Below are positions 46,012-53,196 of a DNA stretch of 64,000 bases, in pieces. This stretch comes from Aeromicrobium flavum (GTDB lineage Bacteria > Actinomycetota > Actinomycetes > Propionibacteriales > Nocardioidaceae). The notes below the pieces were generated by a model. The model searched no databases, was not told the origin of the DNA, and saw only the letters and a program-made list of their open reading frames with translations. Location: contig NZ_BJZQ01000002.1 in NCBI RefSeq assembly GCF_007992115.1, forward strand, positions 124,001-188,000, in the 5' to 3' direction. Each line of letters starts with the position of its first letter. The first letter of the stretch is position 1. Both the position numbers and the translations under genes were made by a program.

Positions 46012-48330
46012 GTGTCCACTCTCCTGTACCGCTGGGGCAAGACCGCCTTCGCGCACCCCGCCCGCTTCCTGGGCGCCTGGCTCGTCCTGCTGGCCGTCAT
46101 CATCGGCTCCATCGCGCTGAACGCCCCCAAGCTCAGCAGTGAGGTGACGATCAACGGCGTGCCCGCGCAGCGGGTACTGGAGCAGCTCGAGGACGAGTTG
46201 CCCGCCGCGGCCGGTGGTGCGGGACAGATCGTCTACCGGGCACCGCAGGGCGGCACGTTCTTCGACGAGCAGCTCGTCGCGCCGCTGGCCGCCTCGATGG
46301 ACGCCATCTACGGCAACGACGAGGTCGTCAACCCCGCCGAGCTGGCCGGGTCGGCGAAGGACCAGGCCGCCGCCCAGCAGCAGGCCGCCGCCCAGGTGGA
46401 GGCCGCGGAGCAGGCGATGGCCGCGGTCCGCGCGGGCCAGGAGCTGGAGCAGCCGGTCCCGCTCGTCGTCGAGGGGCAGCTGGTCCCGGGCGTCACGATC
46501 TCGCCCGACGGCACCGTCGCGATGGCCCAGTTCCAGTTCAAGAAGCAGATCATCGACCTGCCCGCCGGCGCGATCGAGGACATCCTCGACGCCGCCGAGG
46601 AGCCCCTGGCCGGCACCGACATCGAGGTGCTGCCGGGCTCGTCCCTGCAGGAGCTGCCCGAGGTCGCCGGTGCGGGCGAGGCGGTCGGCCTCGTCGTCGC
46701 CGCCGTCGTGCTCTTCCTCGTCCTCGGCTCCGTGGTGGCCGCCGGGCTCCCGCTGCTGACCGCCCTGCTCGGTGTCGGGGTGGGCGTCGGTGGCGCCTAC
46801 GCCCTGGGCCACTTCTACGAGCTGGGCTCGATGAGCGTCGTCCTGGGCCTGATGCTGGGCCTCGCGGTCGGCATCGACTACGCCCTGTTCATCGTCAACC
46901 GCCAGCGGCGGCTCATCATGCGCGAGCGGCTCAGCGCCCACGAGGCGACCGGCCGCGCGGTGGGTACCGCGGGCAGCGCCGTGTTCTTCGCCGGCACCAC
47001 CGTCGTCATCGCGCTGGCCGCGCTGACGATCATCGGCATCAGCCTGCTCGCCACGATGGCGATCATCGCCGCGGCCACCGTCGCGGTGTCCGTCGCCGTC
47101 GCCCTCACCGCCCTGCCGGCCCTGCTCGGCCTGGTCGGCGAGCGCATCGTCTCGCAGAAGGCCCGCACCCGCTTCGAGGGCCGGGAGGCTCAGGGCACCG
47201 ACCACGGCACGGCCAGGCGCTGGGCGACCTTCCTGTCCCAGCACCGCTTCATCGCGGCCGCCTCGGTCGTGGTCGTCACGCTGGTCCTGGCCATCCCCGC
47301 CCTGGACATGCGCCTGGGCCTGCCCTCCAGCGAGAACTACAACTCCGGCACCGACCAGCGCGAGAGCTACGAGACCGTCAGCAACGCCTTCGGCGAGGGC
47401 CTCAACGGTCCGCTCCTGGTCGTCCTGTCCTCCACGTCCGATCAGCCGGTCGACCCGAAGGCCGCCGGCGCCGTCGTCGCCGAGCTGGGCGAGGTGAAGG
47501 ACGTCGCCTCCGCCACCGCGTCGGGCATGAGCGAGGACGGCCGCACCGTGCTCGTCTCGCTGATCCCCGAGGCCGGCCCGACCGATCCGTCGACCGAGAC
47601 CCTCGTGCACACCCTGCGCGACCGGTCGGCCGACTTCGGCGACCGGTACGACGTCGAGCTGGGCGTCACCGGCCAGACCGCCATGGGCATCGACATCGCC
47701 GAGAAGATGAGCGACGTCATGCCGATCTACTTGGGCATCGTCGTGCTGCTGTCGCTGGTCGTGCTGACCATCGTGTTCCGCTCGATCGTCGTGCCGCTCA
47801 AGGCGACGGCCGGCTTCCTCCTGACCATCCTGGCCACCCTGGGCGCCACCACCGCCGTGTTCCAGTGGGGCTGGCTCAACGGCCTGTTCGGGCTCGACTC
47901 GACCGGTCCGGTGATGGCGCTGCTGCCGATCCTCGTCACGGGCATCGCGTACGGGCTCGCGATGGACTACCAGGTCTTCCTGGTTTCCTCGATGCGCGAG
48001 TCGTGGGTCCACGGACACAGTGGGCGCGAGTCGGTGATCGACGGCTTCAGCCACTCCAGCCGGGTCGTCGTCGCCGCCGCGGTGATCATGACCGCGGTGT
48101 TCGCCGGCTTCATCTTCAACGGCGACCCGATGATCAAGCAGATCGGCTTCGCCCTGGCGATCGCCATCGCGATCGACGCCTTCCTCGTGCGGATGACGCT
48201 CGTGCCGGCGCTGATGGCCATGTTCGGCGACCGCGCCTGGCGCCTGCCGGCCTGGCTCGACCGCCTGCTGCCCGACCTCGACATCGAGGGCGACCAGCTG
48301 CTCAAGCGCCTCGGCGAGAAGCAGTCCTGA
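46012..48330 (+). CDS. MMPL-family transporter
   Basis: RND-superfamily exporter of 772 residues with about twelve transmembrane helices in two halves. Each half has an extracytoplasmic loop after its first helix and a conserved helix-4 motif: GLMLGLAVGIDYALFIVNRQ and GIAYGLAMDYQVFLVSSMRE. Substrates of this family are lipids or drugs; without an MmpS partner and with a TetR neighbour, drug or lipid efflux is the best inference. GTG 46012 has GAGG 8 nt upstream. The stop is followed directly by repeat copy B. Confidence 0.93.
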   Translation: MSTLLYRWGKTAFAHPARFLGAWLVLLAVIIGSIALNAPKLSSEVTINGVPAQRVLEQLEDELPAAAGGAGQIVYRAPQGGTFFDEQLVAPLAASMDAIYGNDEVVNPAELAGSAKDQAAAQQQAAAQVEAAEQAMAAVRAGQELEQPVPLVVEGQLVPGVTISPDGTVAMAQFQFKKQIIDLPAGAIEDILDAAEEPLAGTDIEVLPGSSLQELPEVAGAGEAVGLVVAAVVLFLVLGSVVAAGLPLLTALLGVGVGVGGAYALGHFYELGSMSVVLGLMLGLAVGIDYALFIVNRQRRLIMRERLSAHEATGRAVGTAGSAVFFAGTTVVIALAALTIIGISLLATMAIIAAATVAVSVAVALTALPALLGLVGERIVSQKARTRFEGREAQGTDHGTARRWATFLSQHRFIAAASVVVVTLVLAIPALDMRLGLPSSENYNSGTDQRESYETVSNAFGEGLNGPLLVVLSSTSDQPVDPKAAGAVVAELGEVKDVASATASGMSEDGRTVLVSLIPEAGPTDPSTETLVHTLRDRSADFGDRYDVELGVTGQTAMGIDIAEKMSDVMPIYLGIVVLLSLVVLTIVFRSIVVPLKATAGFLLTILATLGATTAVFQWGWLNGLFGLDSTGPVMALLPILVTGIAYGLAMDYQVFLVSSMRESWVHGHSGRESVIDGFSHSSRVVVAAAVIMTAVFAGFIFNGDPMIKQIGFALAIAIAIDAFLVRMTLVPALMAMFGDRAWRLPAWLDRLLPDLDIEGDQLLKRLGEKQS

Positions 48331-48397
48331 AGCGCTGGGCGTGACGTTTGCGGGGTCGAACACGGCGTGTCGACCCCGCGAACGTCACTGCCAGCGC
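48331..48397. repeat. Palindromic dispersed repeat, copy B
   Basis: Inverted repeat with arms of 33-35 nt, beginning AGCGCTGGGCGTGACGTTTG and ending AACGTCACTGCCAGCGC. It starts at the base after the MMPL stop codon. Relative to copy A it is inverted on the map but has the same orientation with respect to the preceding gene. Confidence 0.9.
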
Positions 48398-48481
48398 GTC
48401 CGTGTAACACCTACGGCTCCTCGTGACAGGTACCCAGTGTCAGCAGTCCTGCGGGACTGCCCACTGAACGAGGAGAACCGC

Positions 48482-48853
48482 ATGTTGAAGACCGCCCGCA
48501 TCGGCACCGTCGCCGCCGGACTCGCCCTGTCGCTCGGCACCCTGACGGCCCCGGCCTTCGGGGACCGCCCGGACACCGCGCCCTGCGCCACCGAGACCAC
48601 GCAGGTCACCCGCGCCGAGGCCCAGCTCGCCAAGGTCAACGCCGTGTTCGCAAAGCAGCAGGCGAAGGTCAAGAAGGCCAAGAAGCAGGTCCAGCAGGCC
48701 GACACGCGCGCCGAGAAGCGCAAGGCCGTCAAGAAGCTGAAGACCGCCAAGCAGGCTCGCACGAAGGTCGCCAAGACCAAGAAGGCCCAGGTCCAGCGTC
48801 TCGCCAAGGCGCAGGCGCGCCTCGCGAAGTGCCTGGCCAACCAGCCCAGCTGA
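48482..48853 (+). CDS. Small secreted Lys/Ala-rich coiled-coil protein
   Basis: A 123-residue protein with a signal peptide (MLKTARIGTVAAGLALSLGT to about APAFG, residues 1-27) and a mature part made of lysine, alanine and glutamine heptads (VFAKQQAKVKKAKKQVQQAD, TAKQARTKVAKTKKAQVQRL). Two cysteines, near each end of the mature chain (APCATE and AKCLAN), could form a disulfide. AGGAG lies 7 nt before ATG 48482. Function unknown; a highly basic exported helix could bind acidic wall polymers. It is a single-gene unit closed by a strong hairpin. Confidence 0.78.
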   Translation: MLKTARIGTVAAGLALSLGTLTAPAFGDRPDTAPCATETTQVTRAEAQLAKVNAVFAKQQAKVKKAKKQVQQADTRAEKRKAVKKLKTAKQARTKVAKTKKAQVQRLAKAQARLAKCLANQPS

Positions 48854-48867
48854 CCTTCACGAAACCT

Positions 48868-48905
48868 CCTCCGCACCGGTCGTGCTGTCGCGACCGGTGC
48901 GGAGG
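48868..48905 (+). terminator. Hairpin terminator after the Lys-rich secreted protein
   Basis: Perfect 15-bp stem (48868-48882 with 48891-48905) around an 8-nt loop, 15 nt after the stop. Confidence 0.85.
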
Positions 48906-48932
48906 TTCGCCTCACTGGAGTGCTGAGGCAAT

Positions 48933-48975
48933 GGGGCCGGTCCGCCCAACACCCCCTCCCGGGTGGGCCGGCCCC
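48933..48975 (-). terminator. Hairpin terminator after the sigma factor gene
   Basis: GGGGCCGG (48933-48940) pairs with CCGGCCCC (48968-48975), with further internal pairing of CCCA and TGGG. It lies 22 nt beyond the sigma-factor stop on the minus strand and faces the previous terminator. Confidence 0.65.
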
Positions 48976-48997
48976 TCCTCATGTCCGCCCGAGGGAC

Positions 48998-49564
48998 TCA
49001 GCGTCCCGGCGCCGCCCCCGGGAGCGTCCGCAGGTCCTCCCGGGTCACCGCGTGACCCAGCCGGCGCAGCCCGCGGTGGCGCGCCACCCGCAGCGCCACG
49101 GCGCTGACGCCCAGCACCTCGGCCGCGACCTTGGGCTCCATCCCGAGCCCGTCGACGAGGCCGACCGCCGCTCGCTCGCGCGGGGGCAGCTGGGCCAGCA
49201 GCGCGCGCACCCCGTCCCGGTGCGCGATCTCCACTCCGTGGTCGGGCTCCGGCTCGAGCAGCTCGCCGACCTCTCCGGGGTGCGTGTTCCGTCGCTGCCA
49301 CGTGCGCCGCGACGTGGCGCTGATCCGGCGGGCGATGCCGAAGAGCCATCCCCCGAAGTCGTCGGACGAGCCCTCGAACTGGGCGATCTTCGCCGCCGCC
49401 ACGGACCAGGCCTCGCTCGCCACGTCCTCGGCGGCCGCCGCCGCGTCGCCGGTGGGACGGGTCTGGAGCCAGACGACCAGTCGACCGGCGTGGGCCCGGT
49501 AGAGCTGGCGCCACGCCTCGGGCTCGCCGCCCTTGGCGCCGGCCACGACCGCGTCGTCAGCCAC
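48998..49564 (-). CDS. ECF-type RNA polymerase sigma factor
   Basis: A 188-residue sigma-70-family protein. Region 2 covers AWRQLYRAHAGRLVVWLQTR to FGGWLFGIARRISATSRRTW (residues about 20-90). Region 4 contains LAQLPPRERAAVGLVDGLGM and the helix-turn-helix MEPKVAAEVLGVSAVALRVA (about 130-165). Start GTG 49564 overlaps the preceding membrane-protein gene by 8 nt, so the two are coupled. The group cannot be assigned, and no target promoter was deduced. Confidence 0.88.
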   Translation of the reverse strand: MADDAVVAGAKGGEPEAWRQLYRAHAGRLVVWLQTRPTGDAAAAAEDVASEAWSVAAAKIAQFEGSSDDFGGWLFGIARRISATSRRTWQRRNTHPGEVGELLEPEPDHGVEIAHRDGVRALLAQLPPRERAAVGLVDGLGMEPKVAAEVLGVSAVALRVARHRGLRRLGHAVTREDLRTLPGAAPGR

Positions 49565-50213
49565 CCTGGTCGCCCCGCTCGCGCTCCTGTCGGGCCTCGG
49601 CGCTTCGGCCGGCGTCGCCCGCCTCCCGGTCCGGCTTCTCCTGGGCCCGGCCGTTGCCGTCCTGGTTGCCGCGACCCTGGCCCTGACCGGGCGGGTCGTC
49701 CCGGTCCTGGCCCTTGCGCTTGCCGTTGTCGCCCTTGTCCTCACGGCGGGTCTCCCCCTGGCCCGGGTTCGACTCCTTCGGGGCGGCGTCGCGCGATCCG
49801 CGGCCCGGCGCGTCCTGCTCGCGCGGCTCGGCCGGGGACTCGTCCACCGGATCGTCCGGCGGGGCGGGCGACGGGTCGTTCCATCGCGGCGGCAGCTGGG
49901 CGGCCGGACCGGTGCCGGAGTCGGCGCCCGAGTCGCCCCCGGAGCGGTCGGGCGCGGGAGGCGGGAGCGTGGCCTCCTGCTTCAGGGGCGAGGACGGGAC
50001 GCCCGGCACGTCGATCGCGCCGACCGCCCAGGCGCCGCCCACGGAGATCGCGCTGACCCCCAGGAAGGATGCGGCCACGACCGCGAGGCGGTGCCGGTGG
50101 GCCAGGTGCGGGACACGACTGGACCGCGCGGTCGCGGCCAGCCGCTGGACGAGGTCCTCGGACGGTTCGAGGACCGGGGCGTCCAGGCGCAGGTCGGGGC
50201 GTCCGTGGGACAT
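49557..50213 (-). CDS. Single-pass membrane protein, candidate anti-sigma partner
   Basis: A 218-residue protein. An N-terminal cytoplasmic segment of about 42 residues (LDAPVLEPSEDLVQRLAATA) precedes one helix (LAVVAASFLGVSAISVGGAW). A long external tail follows, extremely rich in Pro, Gly, Asp, Arg and Gln (for example RDDPPGQGQGRGNQDGNGRA), and must be disordered. AAGGAGG lies 7 nt before ATG 50213. It is 25 bp after the acyltransferase gene and overlaps the ECF sigma gene, which suggests regulation of that sigma factor. The zinc-binding HxxxCxxC anti-sigma motif is absent, so this is inference from context. Confidence 0.6.
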   Translation of the reverse strand: MSHGRPDLRLDAPVLEPSEDLVQRLAATARSSRVPHLAHRHRLAVVAASFLGVSAISVGGAWAVGAIDVPGVPSSPLKQEATLPPPAPDRSGGDSGADSGTGPAAQLPPRWNDPSPAPPDDPVDESPAEPREQDAPGRGSRDAAPKESNPGQGETRREDKGDNGKRKGQDRDDPPGQGQGRGNQDGNGRAQEKPDREAGDAGRSAEARQERERGDQGG

Positions 50214-50238
50214 CTCGCGCCTCCTTGCGTGGCTCGGG

Positions 50239-51591
50239 TCAGATGAAGGGGTTGCCGCGCTCGACGAGCAGGTTGTAGAGCGTCTGCTGGATCGTCTCGC
50301 GGACCTGGTCGGTGACGTTGAACAGCAGCATCGGGTCGTCGGCGGCCTCGGGCGGGTACGCGTCGGTGCGCACCGGCTCGCCGAACTCGATGATCCACTT
50401 GCTCGGCAGCGGGACCAGGCCCAGCGGGCCGAGGAGCGGGAAGAACGGGGTGATCGGGATGTATGGCAGGCCCAGCAGCCGCGCGAGCGAGGGGATGTTG
50501 CCGATCAACGGGTAGATCTCCTCGGCGCCCACGATCGACACCGGGATGATCGGCACCTGCGCCCGCATCGCCGAGGAGACGAACCCGCCCCGGCCGAAGC
50601 GCTGCAGCTTGTACCGCTCGCTGAACGGCTTGCCGACGCCCTTGAAGCCCTCGGGCCACACGGCCGCGAGCTCGCCGGACGTGAGCAGTCGCTCGGCGTC
50701 CTCGGCGCAGGCCAGGGTGGCGCCCATCTTGCGCGCGATCTGCCCCACGTACGGGAGGCGGAACACCAGGTCGGCCCCGAGGGGGCGGATCGGCCGGCCG
50801 GCGTACTTGCGCACCGCATAGCCGGTGATGAGTCCGTCGACGGGCACCGTGCCGGAGTGGTTGGCCACCAGCAGCGCACCGCCGTCGGCGGGGATGTTCT
50901 CGACGCCGCGCACCTGGAGGCGGAACCAGCTCTCGGCCAGCGGCTCGACGACGTGCGAGAGCAGGTCGAGCACCTCCGGGTCGAGCCCGAACTCGTCGAC
51001 CGCGTAGTCGCCCGAGAGGCGGCGGCGCAGGCTGCCGACGATCTCGGTCATCGTGGTCTGCCAGTCGGCGCCGAGCAGGCGCCGGGCTCCCTCGGCGAAC
51101 GCGGCCGCGACGTCCTCGGGGTCGATGTCGGCCGTGGCCTCCTGCGGGGGCTCCTGGCGCGGCGCCTCGTCCTCGGTGACGGCGTGCAGGTGACGCTGGC
51201 GCCCCGTGCCGATCGGCTGCTCGGCCGCCGCCGGGCCGCTGGGGTCCTGCGCGCTGGGCGCGACCTTCGGCGTCGGCTCCTCGACCGGGGCGGCCTTCTT
51301 CGGGGCGGCCTTCTTCGCGGCGGCCTTCTGCGGGGACGCCTTCGCGGCGGCGGGCTTCTTCTTCGCCGCCGTGCGCGCCGGCGCGGAGGTGGCCGCCTCG
51401 GCCCGGGCCTCCGACGTGGGCTTCGCGCCGGTTGCCTTCCGGGCCGCGGCCTTCGTGGCCGGCGGCTTCTTCGCAGCGGGCTTCTTCGCCGCAGGGCCGG
51501 CGAGCGACCGGGCGGCGCGCGAAGGCGACGTCGACCCGTTGCCCCGTCCGGCGCGGCCGGACGTGCCGATGCCCTTCAGGTCGTCCTTCAT
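50239..51591 (-). CDS. Lysophospholipid acyltransferase family protein with histone-like N-terminal tail
   Basis: A 450-residue protein. Residues 1-150 are a low-complexity tail of Lys-Ala-Pro repeats (AAKKPAAKKPPATKAAARKA, AAAKKAAPKKAAP). Residues about 190-430 form a PlsC-like acyltransferase with LLVANHSGTVPVDGLITGYA (catalytic His-Asp region), AVWPEGFKGVGKPFSERYKL and VPIIPVSIVGAEEIYPLIG. It probably acylates a glycerophospholipid. Rv0502 of M. tuberculosis has the same neighbours (from memory). ATG 51591 overlaps the stop of the epimerase-like gene (ATGA). Confidence 0.85.
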   Translation of the reverse strand: MKDDLKGIGTSGRAGRGNGSTSPSRAARSLAGPAAKKPAAKKPPATKAAARKATGAKPTSEARAEAATSAPARTAAKKKPAAAKASPQKAAAKKAAPKKAAPVEEPTPKVAPSAQDPSGPAAAEQPIGTGRQRHLHAVTEDEAPRQEPPQEATADIDPEDVAAAFAEGARRLLGADWQTTMTEIVGSLRRRLSGDYAVDEFGLDPEVLDLLSHVVEPLAESWFRLQVRGVENIPADGGALLVANHSGTVPVDGLITGYAVRKYAGRPIRPLGADLVFRLPYVGQIARKMGATLACAEDAERLLTSGELAAVWPEGFKGVGKPFSERYKLQRFGRGGFVSSAMRAQVPIIPVSIVGAEEIYPLIGNIPSLARLLGLPYIPITPFFPLLGPLGLVPLPSKWIIEFGEPVRTDAYPPEAADDPMLLFNVTDQVRETIQQTLYNLLVERGNPFI

Positions 51592-52562
51592 CGCGTGATC
51601 CCCCAAGCGTGCAGCAGACCCGGGCGCGCCGTCTCGGCGTACCACTCGAAGGTCTCGCGCGTCGTGTGACGGGGACTGTAGCCGAAGATCTCGCGCAGGG
51701 CCGTGGTGTCCAGCACCCGGCCGTAGGTCAGCAGCCGGTGCAGGCCCGGCGACACGTCCGACCCCATGAAGTGCACCATCCGGCCGAGCACCGCACCGAA
51801 CCCCACGGGCGGCAGGGGCACGGTGGGCTTGCCGAGCATGCGGGCGGCCTGGGTGAGCATCACGATGCCGTCGCCGGCCACGTTGAACGTGCCGGGATGG
51901 TCCTCGAGCGCGGCCGCGCTGATGACCTCGAGGGCGTCCTGCGGGTGCAGCAGCTGCAGCCGGGCATCGAACCCCATCGGCACGGGCAGCACCGGATTGG
52001 AGAGGTAGGTGCTCAGGACCGTCGGGAAGTGCGGCGACAGCCACTGCGCCATGCGCAAGGTGGTGACGCACACGTCGGGACGGCGCCGCGCGAAGCCGCG
52101 CGTGTACCCCTCGACCTCGACGATGTCCTTGGAGAACCCTGACTTCGTCCCGCCGCGCGCCGTCGCCGACTCGGTGAAGACGGCGGGGTCGCGCGGCGAG
52201 GCGCCGTACACGGCGGCACTGCTGGCCAGCACGACGCGCTTGACCGTGTCGGAGCGCTGGCAGGCCGCGAGGACCTGCATCGTGCCGATGACGTTGATCT
52301 CCTTGGTGGCACTGCCAGAACCCCGCGGACGGATCGGCGCCAGGTCCATGTGGACCACGGTGTCGACGTCCTCGACGGCGAGAACCTTGGAGATGACCGG
52401 CGTGCGGATGTCCGCACGCACGAACTTGACTGACCCGAGATCGTCGGTGGGCAGGGTCGTGTCGACTGCGACGACCCTGACATCCCCCGCTTCAGCGATG
52501 CGCCGCGCGGCAAGAGCCACGCCGGGCGTGGCCGCGCCCGTGACGAGGACGACCCCGGACAT
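51588..52562 (-). CDS. NAD-dependent epimerase/dehydratase family protein (GalE2-like)
   Basis: A 324-residue extended SDR. The Rossmann loop is VVLVTGAATPGVALAARRIA, followed by VKFVRADIRT, VDTVVHMDLAPI and VVLASSAAVYGASPRDPAVF. The usual YxxxK is not intact: the aligned segment reads SGFSKDIVEVE, lacking the tyrosine, so epimerase chemistry is doubtful. The gene occupies the place of mycobacterial galE2 (Rv0501, from memory). It overlaps the acyltransferase ATG and starts 3 bp after the bS22 stop. Confidence 0.85.
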   Translation of the reverse strand: MSGVVLVTGAATPGVALAARRIAEAGDVRVVAVDTTLPTDDLGSVKFVRADIRTPVISKVLAVEDVDTVVHMDLAPIRPRGSGSATKEINVIGTMQVLAACQRSDTVKRVVLASSAAVYGASPRDPAVFTESATARGGTKSGFSKDIVEVEGYTRGFARRRPDVCVTTLRMAQWLSPHFPTVLSTYLSNPVLPVPMGFDARLQLLHPQDALEVISAAALEDHPGTFNVAGDGIVMLTQAARMLGKPTVPLPPVGFGAVLGRMVHFMGSDVSPGLHRLLTYGRVLDTTALREIFGYSPRHTTRETFEWYAETARPGLLHAWGITR

Positions 52563-52565
52563 CGG

Positions 52566-52667
52566 TCACTTGCCCAGACGGCGACGCTGCACGCGAGTGC
52601 GCTTCAGCATCTTGCGGTGCTTCTTCTTCGACATCCGCTTACGGCGCTTCTTGATGACAGAACCCAC
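52566..52667 (-). CDS. Small ribosomal protein bS22 (AURKAIP1/COX24-like, 33 aa)
   Basis: A 33-residue, extremely basic peptide starting at GTG 52667: [20 protein letters not shown] then [12 protein letters not shown]. It is nearly identical, from memory, to the actinobacterial 30S protein bS22 first seen in mycobacterial ribosome structures. GAGGTGA lies 5 nt before the GTG. It sits between the excisionase-type HTH gene and the epimerase-like gene, the same order as Rv0500A-Rv0500B-Rv0501. Lysine and arginine make up more than half the peptide. Confidence 0.9.
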   Translation of the reverse strand: MGSVIKKRRKRMSKKKHRKMLKRTRVQRRRLGK

Positions 52668-52765
52668 GACTCACCTCGATCTGATCTTTCACTCACAGGA
52701 CAGACCAAACACTAGGCGATCGCACCTGCCCCGCGCACACGCGGTCGTGCAGGCCACGACGGCAG

Positions 52766-52795
52766 CCCACGGTCCGCCCCCGGGCGGACCGTGGG
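52766..52795 (-). terminator. GC-rich hairpin after the HTH gene
   Basis: CCCACGGTCCGCCC (52766-52779) pairs with GGGCGGACCGTGGG (52782-52795), 5 nt beyond the HTH stop and upstream of bS22. No U-tract follows; it may attenuate rather than end transcription into bS22. Confidence 0.6.
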
Positions 52796-52800
52796 GTGCG

Positions 52801-52986
52801 TCAGCCTGCTTGGTAGAACGACTTGCTCAGCAGTTCTTCGACCGCGTGCTCAGGCACACGGAAGGAACGGCCCACACGCACGGCCTCGAGCTCGCCCGAG
52901 TGGACGAGCCGGTACACCGTCATCTTCGAGACACGGATCTGGTCCGCGACCTCGGCAACGGTCATGAAGCGGGTTCCCTCAGTCAT
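52801..52986 (-). CDS. Excisionase-type helix-turn-helix DNA-binding protein
   Basis: A 61-residue MerR-like/excisionase DNA-binding domain: RFMTVAEVADQIRVSKMTVY, RLVHSGELEAVRVGRSFRVP, EHAVEELLSKSFYQAG. It consists of little beyond the winged HTH. ATG 52986 (MTEGTRFMTVAEV) is chosen; an 8-residue upstream extension is possible. Orthologues (Rv0500A type) are conserved beside proC and bS22 in actinobacteria, so this is a core regulator and not a phage remnant. Target unknown. Confidence 0.88.
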   Translation of the reverse strand: MTEGTRFMTVAEVADQIRVSKMTVYRLVHSGELEAVRVGRSFRVPEHAVEELLSKSFYQAG

Positions 52987-53061
52987 CTCCACACCATCCT
53001 CCCAGGGCACGCGCGCTCTCCGGCTTCCCCACCGGAGAGTGAGCGCGCGTGCTTGATGTGA

Positions 53062-53090
53062 AGACTAGTGGCACATGGGTCGCCTGTGAA
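53062..53090 (-). promoter_or_regulatory. Promoter of the HTH-bS22-epimerase-acyltransferase unit
   Basis: Minus strand: -35 TTCACA (53085-53090), 17-nt spacer, -10 TAGTCT (53062-53067). A start near 53055 leaves about 70 nt of leader before ATG 52986. Confidence 0.6.
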
Positions 53091-53147
53091 CACAAAGTTT
53101 GAAAGTCTCCGCGCCGCCGCGTACCTTACGCGCTTCCCGGCCTGCAT

Positions 53148-53166
53148 CTGTACCGTCCGCGTACAG
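53148..53166. promoter_or_regulatory. Inverted repeat CTGTAC-N7-GTACAG
   Basis: Perfect 6-bp arms with a 7-nt spacer, in the AT-richer gap between the AcuC and HTH genes, about 58 bp upstream of the HTH promoter -35. It could be an operator or the end hairpin of the AcuC transcript. Confidence 0.35.
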
Positions 53167-53196
53167 TGAAACACCCAGTTACAGCGGGAAATTACC

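Noticed and set aside
52801..52986. Excisionase-like gene as evidence for a prophage or integrative element.
   Set aside because: No integrase, att repeat or phage gene is near, and this short HTH gene is a conserved neighbour of proC and bS22 in actinobacteria.
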